Shown piece after piece: positions 9,016-20,880 of a DNA stretch of 64,000 nt. Source of the stretch: CAVUBL01 sp963837945 (lineage in GTDB: Bacteria; Acidobacteriota; Thermoanaerobaculia; Multivoradales; DATKCC01); contig CAWIQD010000003.1 of the NCBI GenBank assembly GCA_963837945.1, forward strand, positions 124,001 through 188,000, given 5' to 3'. Both the position numbers and the translations under genes were made by a program. Under the pieces are notes generated by a model. It did not search any database. It was given only the letters and a program-made list of their open reading frames with translations, and was not told the DNA's origin. How positions within the stretch are numbered: the stretch's first letter is position 1; every line of letters starts with the position of its first letter.

Positions 9016-10758
9016 ATGACCGAACGACCCGAGCCCGACAAACCCCAGGACGCGATCTTCGCCCCGACCTACCGGCTGATGCTCTACTGCCTGCTGGTCG
9101 GGGTCCTAGGAGGTCTCTCCGCCGTCGTCTTCAACGAGGCCGTCTCCTTCGCGCAGCACTACCTTCTCGGAGGCATCGGGCACTTCACCCCCCCGGAGCC
9201 CGGCGTCCTCCACCAGGTGGTCCCCACGGTTCACGGCGCCGCGCGCTGGTGGCTGCCGGTCGCCACCACCCTCGGCGGCCTGCTCTCCGGCTTCATCGTG
9301 TTCCGCTGGGCGCCCGAGGCCGAGGGTCACGGCACCGACGCCGCCCTCGCCGCCTACCACACCCAGGGCGGGCAGGTGCGCGCTCGAATCCCTCTGGTCA
9401 AGGGCATCGCCTCGGCGCTGACCATCGGGTCCGGAGGCGTCGCCGGCCGCGAGGGGCCGACCGCCCAGATCTCCGTCGGGCTGGGCAGCATCGTCGCCCG
9501 AGCCGTCGGGATGCGCGGCCAGGAGCGGCGGATCCTGCTCCTCGCCTCGATGTCGGCCGGTCTCGCCGCGATCTTCAAGGCGCCTCTCGGCATGGCCATC
9601 TTCGGCGTCGAGATCCTCTACTCGGGCATGGTCTTCGAAGCCGAGGCGCTGGTCTACACCGTCGTCGCCGCGGTGACCGCCTACGCCGTCCGCGGCTTTT
9701 TCGTCGGCGGCTGGCAGCCGATCTTCACCATCCCCCAGGGCCTCACCTTTGCGCCCCTGCAACTCGTCGGCTACACCCTGCTGGGCGTGCTCGCCGGGGT
9801 CCTCGGGACCCTTCTGCCGACGATCTTCTACGGTGTCCGCGACCTCTTCCGGCGGCTCCCGGGACCGCCGCACGTCAAGCCGGCGATCGGCGGCCTGATG
9901 GTCGGCCTGATCGGGGTCTGGGTGCCGAGCGTGCTGGGCACCGGCTACGGCTGGGTGGAGCTCACCCTCGCGGGCAGCCTGTCGCTCGGGACGCTGGTCC
10001 TCCTCCTGCTCCTCAAGGGGCCGGCGATGGCGCTCACCATCGGCTCGGGCGGCTCGGGCGGCGTGTTCGCGCCTACCATCACCATCGGCGCCGTGCTCGG
10101 CGCCACGGTCGGCGGCGCGCTTGGGCTCGTCTTCCCGCACGCCGGGCTGTCGTCGCCGGCGTTCATCGTGGTCGGCATGGCGGCGGTGTTCGCTGCCGCC
10201 GCCCGGACGCCGATCTCCACCCTCATCATGGTGGCGGAGATGACCGGCGGCTACGGCCTGATCGTGCCCGCCATGCTGGCCAACACCGTCGCCTTCGTGG
10301 TCCAGCGCTCCCTGACCGCGGGCCGGAAGTACCCGACCCTCTACGAGCACCAGGTGCCCTCGCGCGAGGACTCGGCGGCCCACCGCGGCGTCTTCGTCCG
10401 GCGCGCCCTCCAGATGCTCGAGGGGGAGAGCTTCGAGCCGTCCGAGCTGACCCTGCCGCGGCTGGTCAGTCTCCTGCGCTTCGGCGAGCCGATCCCGGTC
10501 ACCGCCGGCGAGGGGATGCTGGTGGCGATCGCGGTCGAGCCCGGCTCGCGGCTCGCCGGCTCGATCGTCGCCGACTCGGTGGGCACCGTCCAGGGGGCGA
10601 CGGCGGTCGCCATCCTGCGCGCCGACGAGATGGTGATCCCCCGCGGCCCGACCCGGATCGAGGCCGGCGACCAGCTCGTGCTGATCACCACCGGCGCGGC
10701 CCACCAGGTGCTCCAGGAGTCCGCCCGCGGCCCCGCGGCCGGCGACGGCACGCCGTAA
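9016..10758 (+). CDS. ClC-family chloride channel/antiporter with a C-terminal TrkA-C-like domain
   Basis: A 580-residue membrane protein. The ClC core has the gating-glutamate motif GREGPTAQ (GSGGVAGREGP) and the second selectivity motif GSGGSGGVFAP; the first motif, usually GSGIP, is replaced by GHGTDAA. About ten hydrophobic segments fill residues 20-440. The tail (LVAIAVEPGSRLAGSIVADS ... TRIEAGDQLVLITT) resembles the TrkA-C/RCK-C domain rather than the CBS pair more often found on ClC proteins, suggesting control by a cytosolic ligand. Transport of chloride or another halide with protons is likely; altered first motif leaves the preferred anion open. Confidence 0.88.
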   Translation: MTERPEPDKPQDAIFAPTYRLMLYCLLVGVLGGLSAVVFNEAVSFAQHYLLGGIGHFTPPEPGVLHQVVPTVHGAARWWLPVATTLGGLLSGFIVFRWAPEAEGHGTDAALAAYHTQGGQVRARIPLVKGIASALTIGSGGVAGREGPTAQISVGLGSIVARAVGMRGQERRILLLASMSAGLAAIFKAPLGMAIFGVEILYSGMVFEAEALVYTVVAAVTAYAVRGFFVGGWQPIFTIPQGLTFAPLQLVGYTLLGVLAGVLGTLLPTIFYGVRDLFRRLPGPPHVKPAIGGLMVGLIGVWVPSVLGTGYGWVELTLAGSLSLGTLVLLLLLKGPAMALTIGSGGSGGVFAPTITIGAVLGATVGGALGLVFPHAGLSSPAFIVVGMAAVFAAAARTPISTLIMVAEMTGGYGLIVPAMLANTVAFVVQRSLTAGRKYPTLYEHQVPSREDSAAHRGVFVRRALQMLEGESFEPSELTLPRLVSLLRFGEPIPVTAGEGMLVAIAVEPGSRLAGSIVADSVGTVQGATAVAILRADEMVIPRGPTRIEAGDQLVLITTGAAHQVLQESARGPAAGDGTP

Positions 10759-10766
10759 CGCCCTCC

Positions 10767-10782
10767 CCCGGCCGCGGCCGGG
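10767..10782. terminator. GC-rich palindrome between convergent clc and clpA
   Basis: CCCGGCCGCGGCCGGG is a perfect 16-bp palindrome in the 55-base gap between the stops of the ClC gene and clpA. It could act as a two-way terminator or pause; no T-run follows on either strand. Confidence 0.35.
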
Positions 10783-10813
10783 ACGATCGAGACCACCGGC
10801 AACCTGTTCGCGT

Positions 10814-13121
<2,308 letters not shown>

Positions 13122-13125
<4 letters not shown>

Positions 13126-13499
13126 GCCGGGTCCACCGAGCAGCGCAGCGGCATCCCGAGCTGGCGGGCTTCGGCCGTCACCTGCGCGACCTTGGTCTCC
13201 GCCACCTCGTAGGTGAACACCCCGGCGACGCCCATGCCGCGCTGGTGTACCTCGAGCATGATGCGCGTCGCCTCGCTCTGCGACTTGCGGAAGTAGCGCA
13301 CCAGCACGTCGACCACGAAGTCCATGGTCGTGAAGTCGTCGTTGTGGAGCAGGACCTTGTAGAGGCGGGGACGGCTGAGCTTCCTGCGCTCTTGGAGGGC
13401 CAGACCCTCCCCCGGGCCGGGCTCGCCGGAGGAGCCCGCCCCCAGGAGGGGCCGGGGCGGCGGGGCCGGCAACCTGCGGTCGGACCCGAAGAACGACAT
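13122..13499 (-). CDS. clpS: ATP-dependent Clp protease adaptor ClpS
   Basis: A 125-residue N-degron adaptor that hands substrates to ClpA. The core has the canonical KVLLHNDDFTTMDFVVDVL (with the Asn-Asp pair and the following Met of the N-degron pocket), the helix with RIMLEVHQRGMGVAGVFTYE, where the His is the conserved pocket residue, and the end motif ETKVAQVTAEARQLGMPLRC. An approximately 40-residue proline- and glycine-rich N-terminal extension precedes the fold. Overlap with clpA indicates one transcript. Confidence 0.93.
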
Positions 13500-13509
13500 C
13501 GTGCCCCCA

Positions 13510-13538
13510 CTCTAATGAACTGTTCGCCGAGACTGCAA
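13510..13538 (-). promoter_or_regulatory. Probable sigma70-type promoter of clpS-clpA
   Basis: On the minus strand TTGCAG (13538-13533) is followed after 17 bases by TTAGAG (13515-13510). The clpS ATG begins at 13499, so the predicted transcript has almost no leader. Confidence 0.45.
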
Positions 13539-13576
13539 GCCTCGGCCGGCGGCGCCCGGGCGGCCGGAAACGCGCG

Positions 13577-13585
13577 TGGTAAACT
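13577..13585 (+). promoter_or_regulatory. Possible extended -10 promoter of speA
   Basis: TGGTAAACT reads as an extended -10 (TGn before TAAACT) about 70 bases before the speA ATG; no convincing -35 accompanies it. It diverges from the clpS promoter. Confidence 0.3.
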
Positions 13586-13652
13586 GCCTCGCGCCGGGCG
13601 CTCGGGCCGACCTGAGCGCCCGGCGTCTCGTTCCGGGAGATTTCGAGCCGAG

Positions 13653-15599
<1,947 letters not shown>

Positions 15600-15651
15600 C
15601 GACGGCTTTCGTGGGCGGACGGGGATCGAGGGGTCGTGGAGGGGTCGCGAG

Positions 15652-16839
15652 TTGACGCCGATCACCGACAGCGAGCGAGCCCGCGAGGTCGCCGAGGCCG
15701 TGCGCCGCGCCGGCGCCTTCTGCCTCGACCTCGAGTTCGTCTCCGAGAGCCGCTACGTCCCCGAGCTCTGCCTGGTGCAGGTCGCCTGGGGTGACCCCGC
15801 GGCGCCGGAGCTGGCGGCGATCGATCCCCTGGCCGCCGATCCCCGCCCGCTGCTCGAGGCGGTCGCCGATCCCGCCGTCGAGACGATCTTCCACGCCGCC
15901 CAGGCGGACTTGGCGCTGCTCGCTCAGCGCTTCGGCCTCGCCGGGCAAAACGTCTACGACTCGCAGATCGCCGCCGCGTTCCTCGGTCTGGGCGACCAGA
16001 TCGGCTACGCCGGCCTGGTCTCGTCTCTGCTCGGGGTGGAGCTCGACAAGGGGGCGCAGTTCACCGACTGGTGCCGGCGGCCGCTCTCCGACGAGCAGCT
16101 GCGCTACGCCCTCGACGACGTGCGCTACCTCTCGGCCGCCTGGCCCGAGCTGCGTCGCCGGCTCGAGGAGGCGGGCCGCCTGGCCTGGGTCGAGGAGGAG
16201 AGCGTGCGGCTGGCCGCCACCGCGGCCACGCGCACGCCTCCTGAGGAGATGTACCGCCGGGTCAAGGGCTGGAACCGGCTCCACGGCCGGGCGCTGGGGT
16301 CGCTGCGGGCCCTGGCCGCCTGGCGCGAGCGCCTGGCTCTCGAGGAGAACCGTCCGCCCTCCTGGATCCTCCAGGACCGCTCGATGATCGAGGTCGCGCG
16401 GCGCTCGCCCTCCGACGAGCGGGCGCTCGAGGCGATCCGCGGCGTCAAGGGCGGCACCGTCCACCACCACGGACGAGAGATCCTCCAGGCGCTGCGCGAA
16501 GGATCGCGCCTCGAGCCACCGGCCGAAGGGCGGGCCCGCTCCCTGCCCGACCGAGCGCGCAGCTGGGGCGTGCTCCTCGCCGGGCTGGTGACCGCCCGCT
16601 CCAAGGAGGCCGGCATCGCGCCGCGCTTCGTCGCCAACCGCGACGAGGTCGAGGCCCTGGTGCGCTGGTGGGTCGAGGGAGACCGGTCCGCGGAGCCGCC
16701 GCTTCCGGTCCTGTCCGGCTGGCGCCGGGACCTCGCGGGCGCGGCCCTGCTCGGCTGGCTCCAGGGCGCCACCTCGATCGCCATCGACGAGGAGTCGGAC
16801 GCCGGCATCCGCCTGGCGGCCGGCGAGACGGGAGGCTGA
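15652..16839 (+). CDS. rnd: Ribonuclease D-like 3'-5' exoribonuclease
   Basis: Trims 3' ends of tRNA and other structured RNA. The 395-residue protein begins at TTG 15652 with GGAGG about ten bases before it. The DEDD exonuclease motifs are visible: ExoI DLEFVSE (Asp and Glu), ExoII HAAQADLALL, and ExoIII YALDDVRYL. An HRDC domain follows (residues about 205-280, RVKGWNRLHGRALGSLRALA). The final third corresponds to the second helical region of RNase D. The downstream flavin reductase starts two bases after its stop. Confidence 0.9.
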   Translation: MTPITDSERAREVAEAVRRAGAFCLDLEFVSESRYVPELCLVQVAWGDPAAPELAAIDPLAADPRPLLEAVADPAVETIFHAAQADLALLAQRFGLAGQNVYDSQIAAAFLGLGDQIGYAGLVSSLLGVELDKGAQFTDWCRRPLSDEQLRYALDDVRYLSAAWPELRRRLEEAGRLAWVEEESVRLAATAATRTPPEEMYRRVKGWNRLHGRALGSLRALAAWRERLALEENRPPSWILQDRSMIEVARRSPSDERALEAIRGVKGGTVHHHGREILQALREGSRLEPPAEGRARSLPDRARSWGVLLAGLVTARSKEAGIAPRFVANRDEVEALVRWWVEGDRSAEPPLPVLSGWRRDLAGAALLGWLQGATSIAIDEESDAGIRLAAGETGG

Positions 16840-16841
16840 GG

Positions 16842-17411
16842 GTGGCGATCTCGTCGGAGGAGTTCCGGACCGTCCTGCGCCACTTCCCCGCCGGCGTGAC
16901 GATCGTGGCGGTGCGCGCCGGCGACGAGGTCCACGGCCTCACCGTCTCGGCCTTCGCCTCGATCTCGCCGCAGCCGCCCCTGATCATGGTGATCATCGAT
17001 CACCGCCACCGCGCCTATCGGCTGTTCGAGCGCGACGGCGCCGTGTTCTCGGTCAACATCCTGCGCCAGGACCAGGTGGAGCTCTCGAACCGCTTCGCCT
17101 GGGTCAAGGACGAGGATCGCTTCGCGGTCGGCGACTGGCAGCCGGCGAAGACGGGCGCGCCGGTCCTCGGGAGCTCGCTGGCCTGGATGGACTGCACGAT
17201 CTACGGCCGCTACGCCGCCGAGACCAACACCCTCTACGTCGGCGAGGTCCAGGCGGCCCACGTGCCCGAGCCGGACGCCCCGCCGCTGCTCTACTGGAAC
17301 CGGGGCTACCGCCGGCTCGACCTGAGTCGCCCGCGCTCTTCGCCGCCCGCCGCCGGGTCGGGCGCCGATCCCGGCGCCGGCGACCCGCCTCCGCCCGGCC
17401 GCCGCCGGTAG
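16842..17411 (+). CDS. Flavin reductase-like (FMN-binding split-barrel) protein
   Basis: A 189-residue flavin reductase domain protein that probably reduces or binds FMN, often serving two-component monooxygenases. Typical features: FRTVLRHFPAGVTIVAVR at the start, HGLTVSAFASISPQPPLIMV in the flavin-binding strand-loop, FSVNILRQDQVELSNRFAW, and the closing YWNRGYRRL. The start is GTG 16842, preceded by GGGAGG inside the end of the RNase D gene. The last 35 residues are low-complexity proline-glycine and overlap the convergent HHH gene by 106 bases. No partner oxygenase is nearby. Confidence 0.85.
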   Translation: MAISSEEFRTVLRHFPAGVTIVAVRAGDEVHGLTVSAFASISPQPPLIMVIIDHRHRAYRLFERDGAVFSVNILRQDQVELSNRFAWVKDEDRFAVGDWQPAKTGAPVLGSSLAWMDCTIYGRYAAETNTLYVGEVQAAHVPEPDAPPLLYWNRGYRRLDLSRPRSSPPAAGSGADPGAGDPPPPGRRR

Positions 17412-18256
17412 TGCTCCAGGCACTCGACCTCGCGGCCGCGGACCACGCGCCGGCCCTGGAGCGGGCCGGGCTCGCGCCCGGTCACCACCGTGTGCTGGCC
17501 CTCCTCCCCCCGCTCGCCGGTGAAGTAGAGCACCACCCAGTCGCGCTGCCGCCCCAGGCGATGGGCGCGGCCGGTGTTCGAGTAGAGCGCCGTGTAGTGC
17601 CGCTCGCCGCGCGCGGTGTGGAGGATCGGCAGCCAGGCCTCGCGATGCGGGTTGAAGCGGCGCGGCGCGATCGTCCGGAGCTCGCCGTCCGCCGCCCTCC
17701 GGCGGTACTCGCGGTCGACGTCGAGGAGCTCCGCGACCGGTGGCTCGGCGCGCTCGGGCGGTGGCTCCGCCGGCGCGCGCCGGGTGCGTCCGAGGCGGCT
17801 CGCCAGGGTGTCGACGATGCCGGCGATCCGCTTGGGGCCGAAGCCGGGCAGGCCGCGCAGCCGGCCGGCGTGGGCCGCGGCCTCCAGCCCCTCCAGGCTG
17901 TCGACGTCGAGCTCGTGGTGGAGGCGTTCGGCGAGCACCGGCCCGATGCCCGGCACCGAGGCGAGCAGGGCCTCCGGATCGGACTCGCCCCGCAGGCGGT
18001 CGAGCATCGGCAAGCGGCCGGTACGGACCACCAGCCGGATCGCCCGCGCCAGCTGCTCGCCGATCGTCGGCAGCCGCTCCAGGCCCTCGATCCCCTCCTC
18101 CTCGAGGACCTCCGCCACCGGCCGGTCGAGGTGGCGCAGGGTATCCGCGGCACGCTGGTAGGCGCGCACCCGGAAGTAGTTGGCGCCCTGCTCCTCGAGC
18201 AGCCGGCCCAGCTCCTCGAAGCGGCGGGCGATCTCCAGGTTGAGGGGATCGGCCAT
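17306..18256 (-). CDS. PolX-like helix-hairpin-helix protein lacking polymerase and PHP domains
   Basis: A 316-residue probable DNA-binding protein. Residues 1-70 match the 8-kDa lyase/HHH domain of family X polymerases (FEELGRLLEEQGANYFRVRA, LERLPTIGEQLARAIRLVV). Two HHH motifs follow (LLASVPGIGPVLAERLHHEL and LRGLPGFGPKRIAGIVDTL). The polymerase palm and PHP exonuclease are absent; instead about 110 residues with RFNPHREAWLPILHT and ERHYTALYSNTGRAHRLGRQ form a domain of unknown role. DNA end or gap binding is an inference. ATG 18256 is the first Met before the domain; GGAGGG lies very close to it. Confidence 0.8.
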   Translation of the reverse strand: MADPLNLEIARRFEELGRLLEEQGANYFRVRAYQRAADTLRHLDRPVAEVLEEEGIEGLERLPTIGEQLARAIRLVVRTGRLPMLDRLRGESDPEALLASVPGIGPVLAERLHHELDVDSLEGLEAAAHAGRLRGLPGFGPKRIAGIVDTLASRLGRTRRAPAEPPPERAEPPVAELLDVDREYRRRAADGELRTIAPRRFNPHREAWLPILHTARGERHYTALYSNTGRAHRLGRQRDWVVLYFTGERGEEGQHTVVTGREPGPLQGRRVVRGREVECLEHYRRRPGGGGSPAPGSAPDPAAGGEERGRLRSSRR

Positions 18257-18366
18257 CCCTCCGGAGCATACCCCGGCAGCGCAGCGCCGCCCGCTTCGCT
18301 CCGCCCGTGCGAGATAATCTCCGGGCTCCGGCCAACCGACCCCGTCCGGCAACGCCCGGACCCACC

Positions 18367-19491
18367 ATGAGCCGTCTCTTCCGCCCCTTCCGCCCGAAGA
18401 CAGGCGCCGCCCCGGAGGCGCCGGCGGAGCACGCCGCGGACGAGGCCGGCGGCCGGTGGAACGGCAAGCTCTGGGTCCTCTATCCCTTCGAGCTCTTCAC
18501 CGCCGCGACGCTCGCCGCCTCGGTCCTCTTCCTGCGCTCCCGTGGGCTCCGGATCGACTGGCGCACCGTCGAGTACACGCTCTACCCGATGGTTCCGCTG
18601 CTGCCCCGGGCCCTGCTCGGCGGCGTGGCGCTCCAGCTCGTCTACCGCCTGGTGACGCGCCGGCCGCTCGTCGCCTACCTGCGCCGGATCGCCTCGGTGC
18701 CCTGGGTGACCCTCTGGGTCCGCCTGTGGATCGCCGCGATGTTGATGACCTACACCTACTTCTGGGTGAAGATCTCGGTGCCGCTGATCAACGACCACCT
18801 CTGGGATCAGCAGCTCTGGAAGCTCGACGTCACCCTCCATTTCGGCATCTCGCCCTCGATCTTCGTCAGCCAGGCGTTTCGGGGCTCGCCGCTCCTCCAC
18901 CCGCTCGACCGCTGGTACGGCCTGTGGGTGACCACGGTCTTCTACACCATGGCCTTCTTCTCCGCCCTGCCGGGCGAGCTCGTGCGCCGGCGGTTCATGG
19001 CTTCCTGCGTCTTCCTCTGGACCCTGGGGGCGTGGTTCTACGTCGCCGTGCCGGCGCTCGGGCCGATCTACGCCTTCCCCCAGGTCTGGCACGACCTGAT
19101 CGCCGAGATGCCGCGGGCGCGCGCGGCCCAGATCGGTCTCTGGGAGAACTACCAGCGAATCGTCGCCGGGCGGACGGCAGGGCTGCGCCGGTTCAATCCC
19201 ACGCTCGGCGTGGCGGCCATGCCGAGTCTCCACGTGGGGGCCCACTGGTTGTTCGCCTTGTGGACGCGCCGGCGGGCCCGCCTCTTCTTCGTTCCCTTCG
19301 CGGTGGGGACGCTGCTGACCCTGATCGCCTCCATCCTCACCGGCTGGCACTACGCGGTGGACGGCTACGCCGGCCTCCTGCTCGCCTGGCTCTGCTACCG
19401 GATGAGCCTGGTGACCGAGCGGGGCGCCGACGCCGAACCCGAGGACCCCGCAGAGAGCCCGGCCGCCACCGAGCCGGCACCCGCGGAGTAG
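18367..19491 (+). CDS. PAP2-superfamily (inositolphosphotransferase/phosphatase-like) membrane protein
   Basis: A 374-residue polytopic membrane protein with about seven hydrophobic segments. The PAP2 catalytic motifs are present near the C-terminus: AAMPSLHVGAHW (Ser and His) and GWHYAVDGYAG (His and Asp). The layout resembles the AUR1-like PAP2_3 group that transfers or removes lipid-linked phosphate groups. Substrate cannot be told from sequence. The upstream GATAAT at 18313-18318 may be a -10 box. It converges with the exonuclease gene across a strong stem-loop. Confidence 0.8.
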   Translation: MSRLFRPFRPKTGAAPEAPAEHAADEAGGRWNGKLWVLYPFELFTAATLAASVLFLRSRGLRIDWRTVEYTLYPMVPLLPRALLGGVALQLVYRLVTRRPLVAYLRRIASVPWVTLWVRLWIAAMLMTYTYFWVKISVPLINDHLWDQQLWKLDVTLHFGISPSIFVSQAFRGSPLLHPLDRWYGLWVTTVFYTMAFFSALPGELVRRRFMASCVFLWTLGAWFYVAVPALGPIYAFPQVWHDLIAEMPRARAAQIGLWENYQRIVAGRTAGLRRFNPTLGVAAMPSLHVGAHWLFALWTRRRARLFFVPFAVGTLLTLIASILTGWHYAVDGYAGLLLAWLCYRMSLVTERGADAEPEDPAESPAATEPAPAE

Positions 19492-19494
19492 CGC

Positions 19495-19526
19495 GCCGGG
19501 ATCGGGGCCCGGAGGCCGATCCCGGC
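19495..19526. terminator. Stem-loop between convergent PAP2 and exonuclease genes
   Basis: GCCGGGATCGG (19495-19505) pairs perfectly with CCGATCCCGGC (19516-19526) across a ten-base loop. It fills the 42-base gap between two convergent stop codons. Either strand would fold it, so a bidirectional terminator is likely, although there is no T-run. Confidence 0.55.
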
Positions 19527-19533
19527 TCGGGGG

Positions 19534-20430
19534 TCAGCGCCAGCGCGGAATCCGATCCCGGATCCGCTCGAAGCCGAGGCGCTCGAAGAGGGGGTCGACG
19601 AGGTCCGGTTCGGCCCCCCGGTAGGCGAGGTCGTCGAGCTCCGCCGCCGCCGGCGCTTCGCTCGCCAGGGTCGCCAGCCGCTTCGACAGGAAGGCGGCCT
19701 CCCTCCCCTGCTCGAGCTTGGCCGCCAGCGAGCGGGCGCCCCGGATCGGCAGATCGGGCACCTGGTCGAGGTGGGCGTAGATGCCCTCCAGGTCGCTCAG
19801 GGCAAGGAGCAGCGCCGCGGCGCTCTTCTTGCCCACACCCGCGACGCCCGGGATGTTGTCGACGCTGTCGCCCGCCAGGCCGAGGAAGTCGGGGATCTGC
19901 TCCGGCCGGACGCCGAACTTGGCCTCGACCTCCGCCGGGCCGTAGCGCTCGCCCCGGGCGAAGTCGAGCAGGCTCACCCGGTCGCCGACGAGCTGCGCCA
20001 GGTCCTTGTCCGAGGTGACGACGACCGCTCCGTGGCCGGCGGGCACCAGGCGGGCGACGAGAGCCGCGATCAGGTCGTCGGCCTCGTACCGGTCGTCGAT
20101 GAAGGTCGCGGCGCCGAACGCCTGCGCGAGCTCGTAGCAGTCGTCGAGCTGGGCCTCGAGCTCGGGCGGCGGCAGCTCGCGGGTGGCCTTGTAGGCCGCG
20201 TGCATCTCGTTGCGGAAGCTCGACGTCAGGCTCCGGTCGAAGGCCAGGGCGAGGTGCGTCGGCGCCTCGTCCTCGACCAGCTTGACGAGGAACGAGGCGA
20301 AGCCGTAGACCGCGTGGACCGGGCGCCCGCGCGGGTCGGTGATCGAGTCCGGAAGAGAGAAGTAGGCCCGGAAGATGTACGGGCTCGCGTCCACCAGGTA
20401 GGCGGTGACCGGCGCGGCGGCTGCGGACAT
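19534..20430 (-). CDS. Stand-alone 5'-3' exonuclease (PolI N-domain / FEN family)
   Basis: A 298-residue structure-specific nuclease equal to the N-terminal exonuclease domain of DNA polymerase I, without the polymerase. Metal-binding acidic motifs appear in order: LVDASPYIFRAYF, LAFDRS, YEADDLIAAL, VTSDKDLAQLV and LAGDSVDNIPGVAGVGKKSA, the last being the helix-3-turn-helix DNA-binding motif. It would remove flaps or RNA primers. Its start is 12 bases after the thioesterase stop, the last gene of a long minus-strand run. Confidence 0.92.
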   Translation of the reverse strand: MSAAAAPVTAYLVDASPYIFRAYFSLPDSITDPRGRPVHAVYGFASFLVKLVEDEAPTHLALAFDRSLTSSFRNEMHAAYKATRELPPPELEAQLDDCYELAQAFGAATFIDDRYEADDLIAALVARLVPAGHGAVVVTSDKDLAQLVGDRVSLLDFARGERYGPAEVEAKFGVRPEQIPDFLGLAGDSVDNIPGVAGVGKKSAAALLLALSDLEGIYAHLDQVPDLPIRGARSLAAKLEQGREAAFLSKRLATLASEAPAAAELDDLAYRGAEPDLVDPLFERLGFERIRDRIPRWR

Positions 20431-20442
20431 GATGGCGGCAGT

Positions 20443-20880
20443 CTACCGGCCCGGCGGCCCCGGGGCTTCGGGCAGCACCTCGATCGCCGCGGCCAGCCGG
20501 ATCGGGATCGCGACCGCCCGCAGCGTGGGCTCCAGCCGGCAGCGGACCGAGGTCACGCGCCCCTCGGCGAGGGTCCGGCCGCCGGTCGCGAAGGTGAAGG
20601 CGAAGGTCAAGGAGCTGCGCCCCTGCTCCACCACCCGCACGCCGATCTCGAGCTCGTCGCCGAAGCGGGCCGGAGACCGGTAGTCGCAGCTCGCCGAGAC
20701 CCGCGGCCAGGTGACCGGCGCGCCGTCTTCGGTCCGGTCCTCCGCCACCGGAAAGCCAAGCTCCTCGCGGAAGCGGTGCTCCGCGGTCTCCATGAAGACG
20801 AAGAACCGGGCGAAGTGGACGATCCCCGCCATGTCGGTGTCGGCGAACTCCACCCGGCGTCTGAGGACGAGCTCGCGCAT
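20443..20880 (-). CDS. Hotdog-fold acyl-CoA thioesterase (4HBT, YbgC-like)
   Basis: A 145-residue single-domain thioesterase. The N-terminal active-site motif VEFADTDMAGIVHFARFFVF carries the catalytic Asp of the 4-hydroxybenzoyl-CoA thioesterase group; the later strands (SCDYRSPARFGDELEIGVRV, SSLTFAFTF) complete the hotdog. The substrate is probably an acyl-CoA, not defined further. ATG 20880 overlaps the stop of the NYN gene by one base (TGATG), so the genes are translationally coupled. Confidence 0.85.
   Translation of the reverse strand: MRELVLRRRVEFADTDMAGIVHFARFFVFMETAEHRFREELGFPVAEDRTEDGAPVTWPRVSASCDYRSPARFGDELEIGVRVVEQGRSSLTFAFTFATGGRTLAEGRVTSVRCRLEPTLRAVAIPIRLAAAIEVLPEAPGPPGR

Noticed and set aside
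10783..10813. Protein-like text (TIETTGNLFAFSEQYLGG) at the end of the clc-clpA gap
   Set aside because: It is too short to judge, has no start, and overlaps the clpA stop on the other strand; treated as chance.
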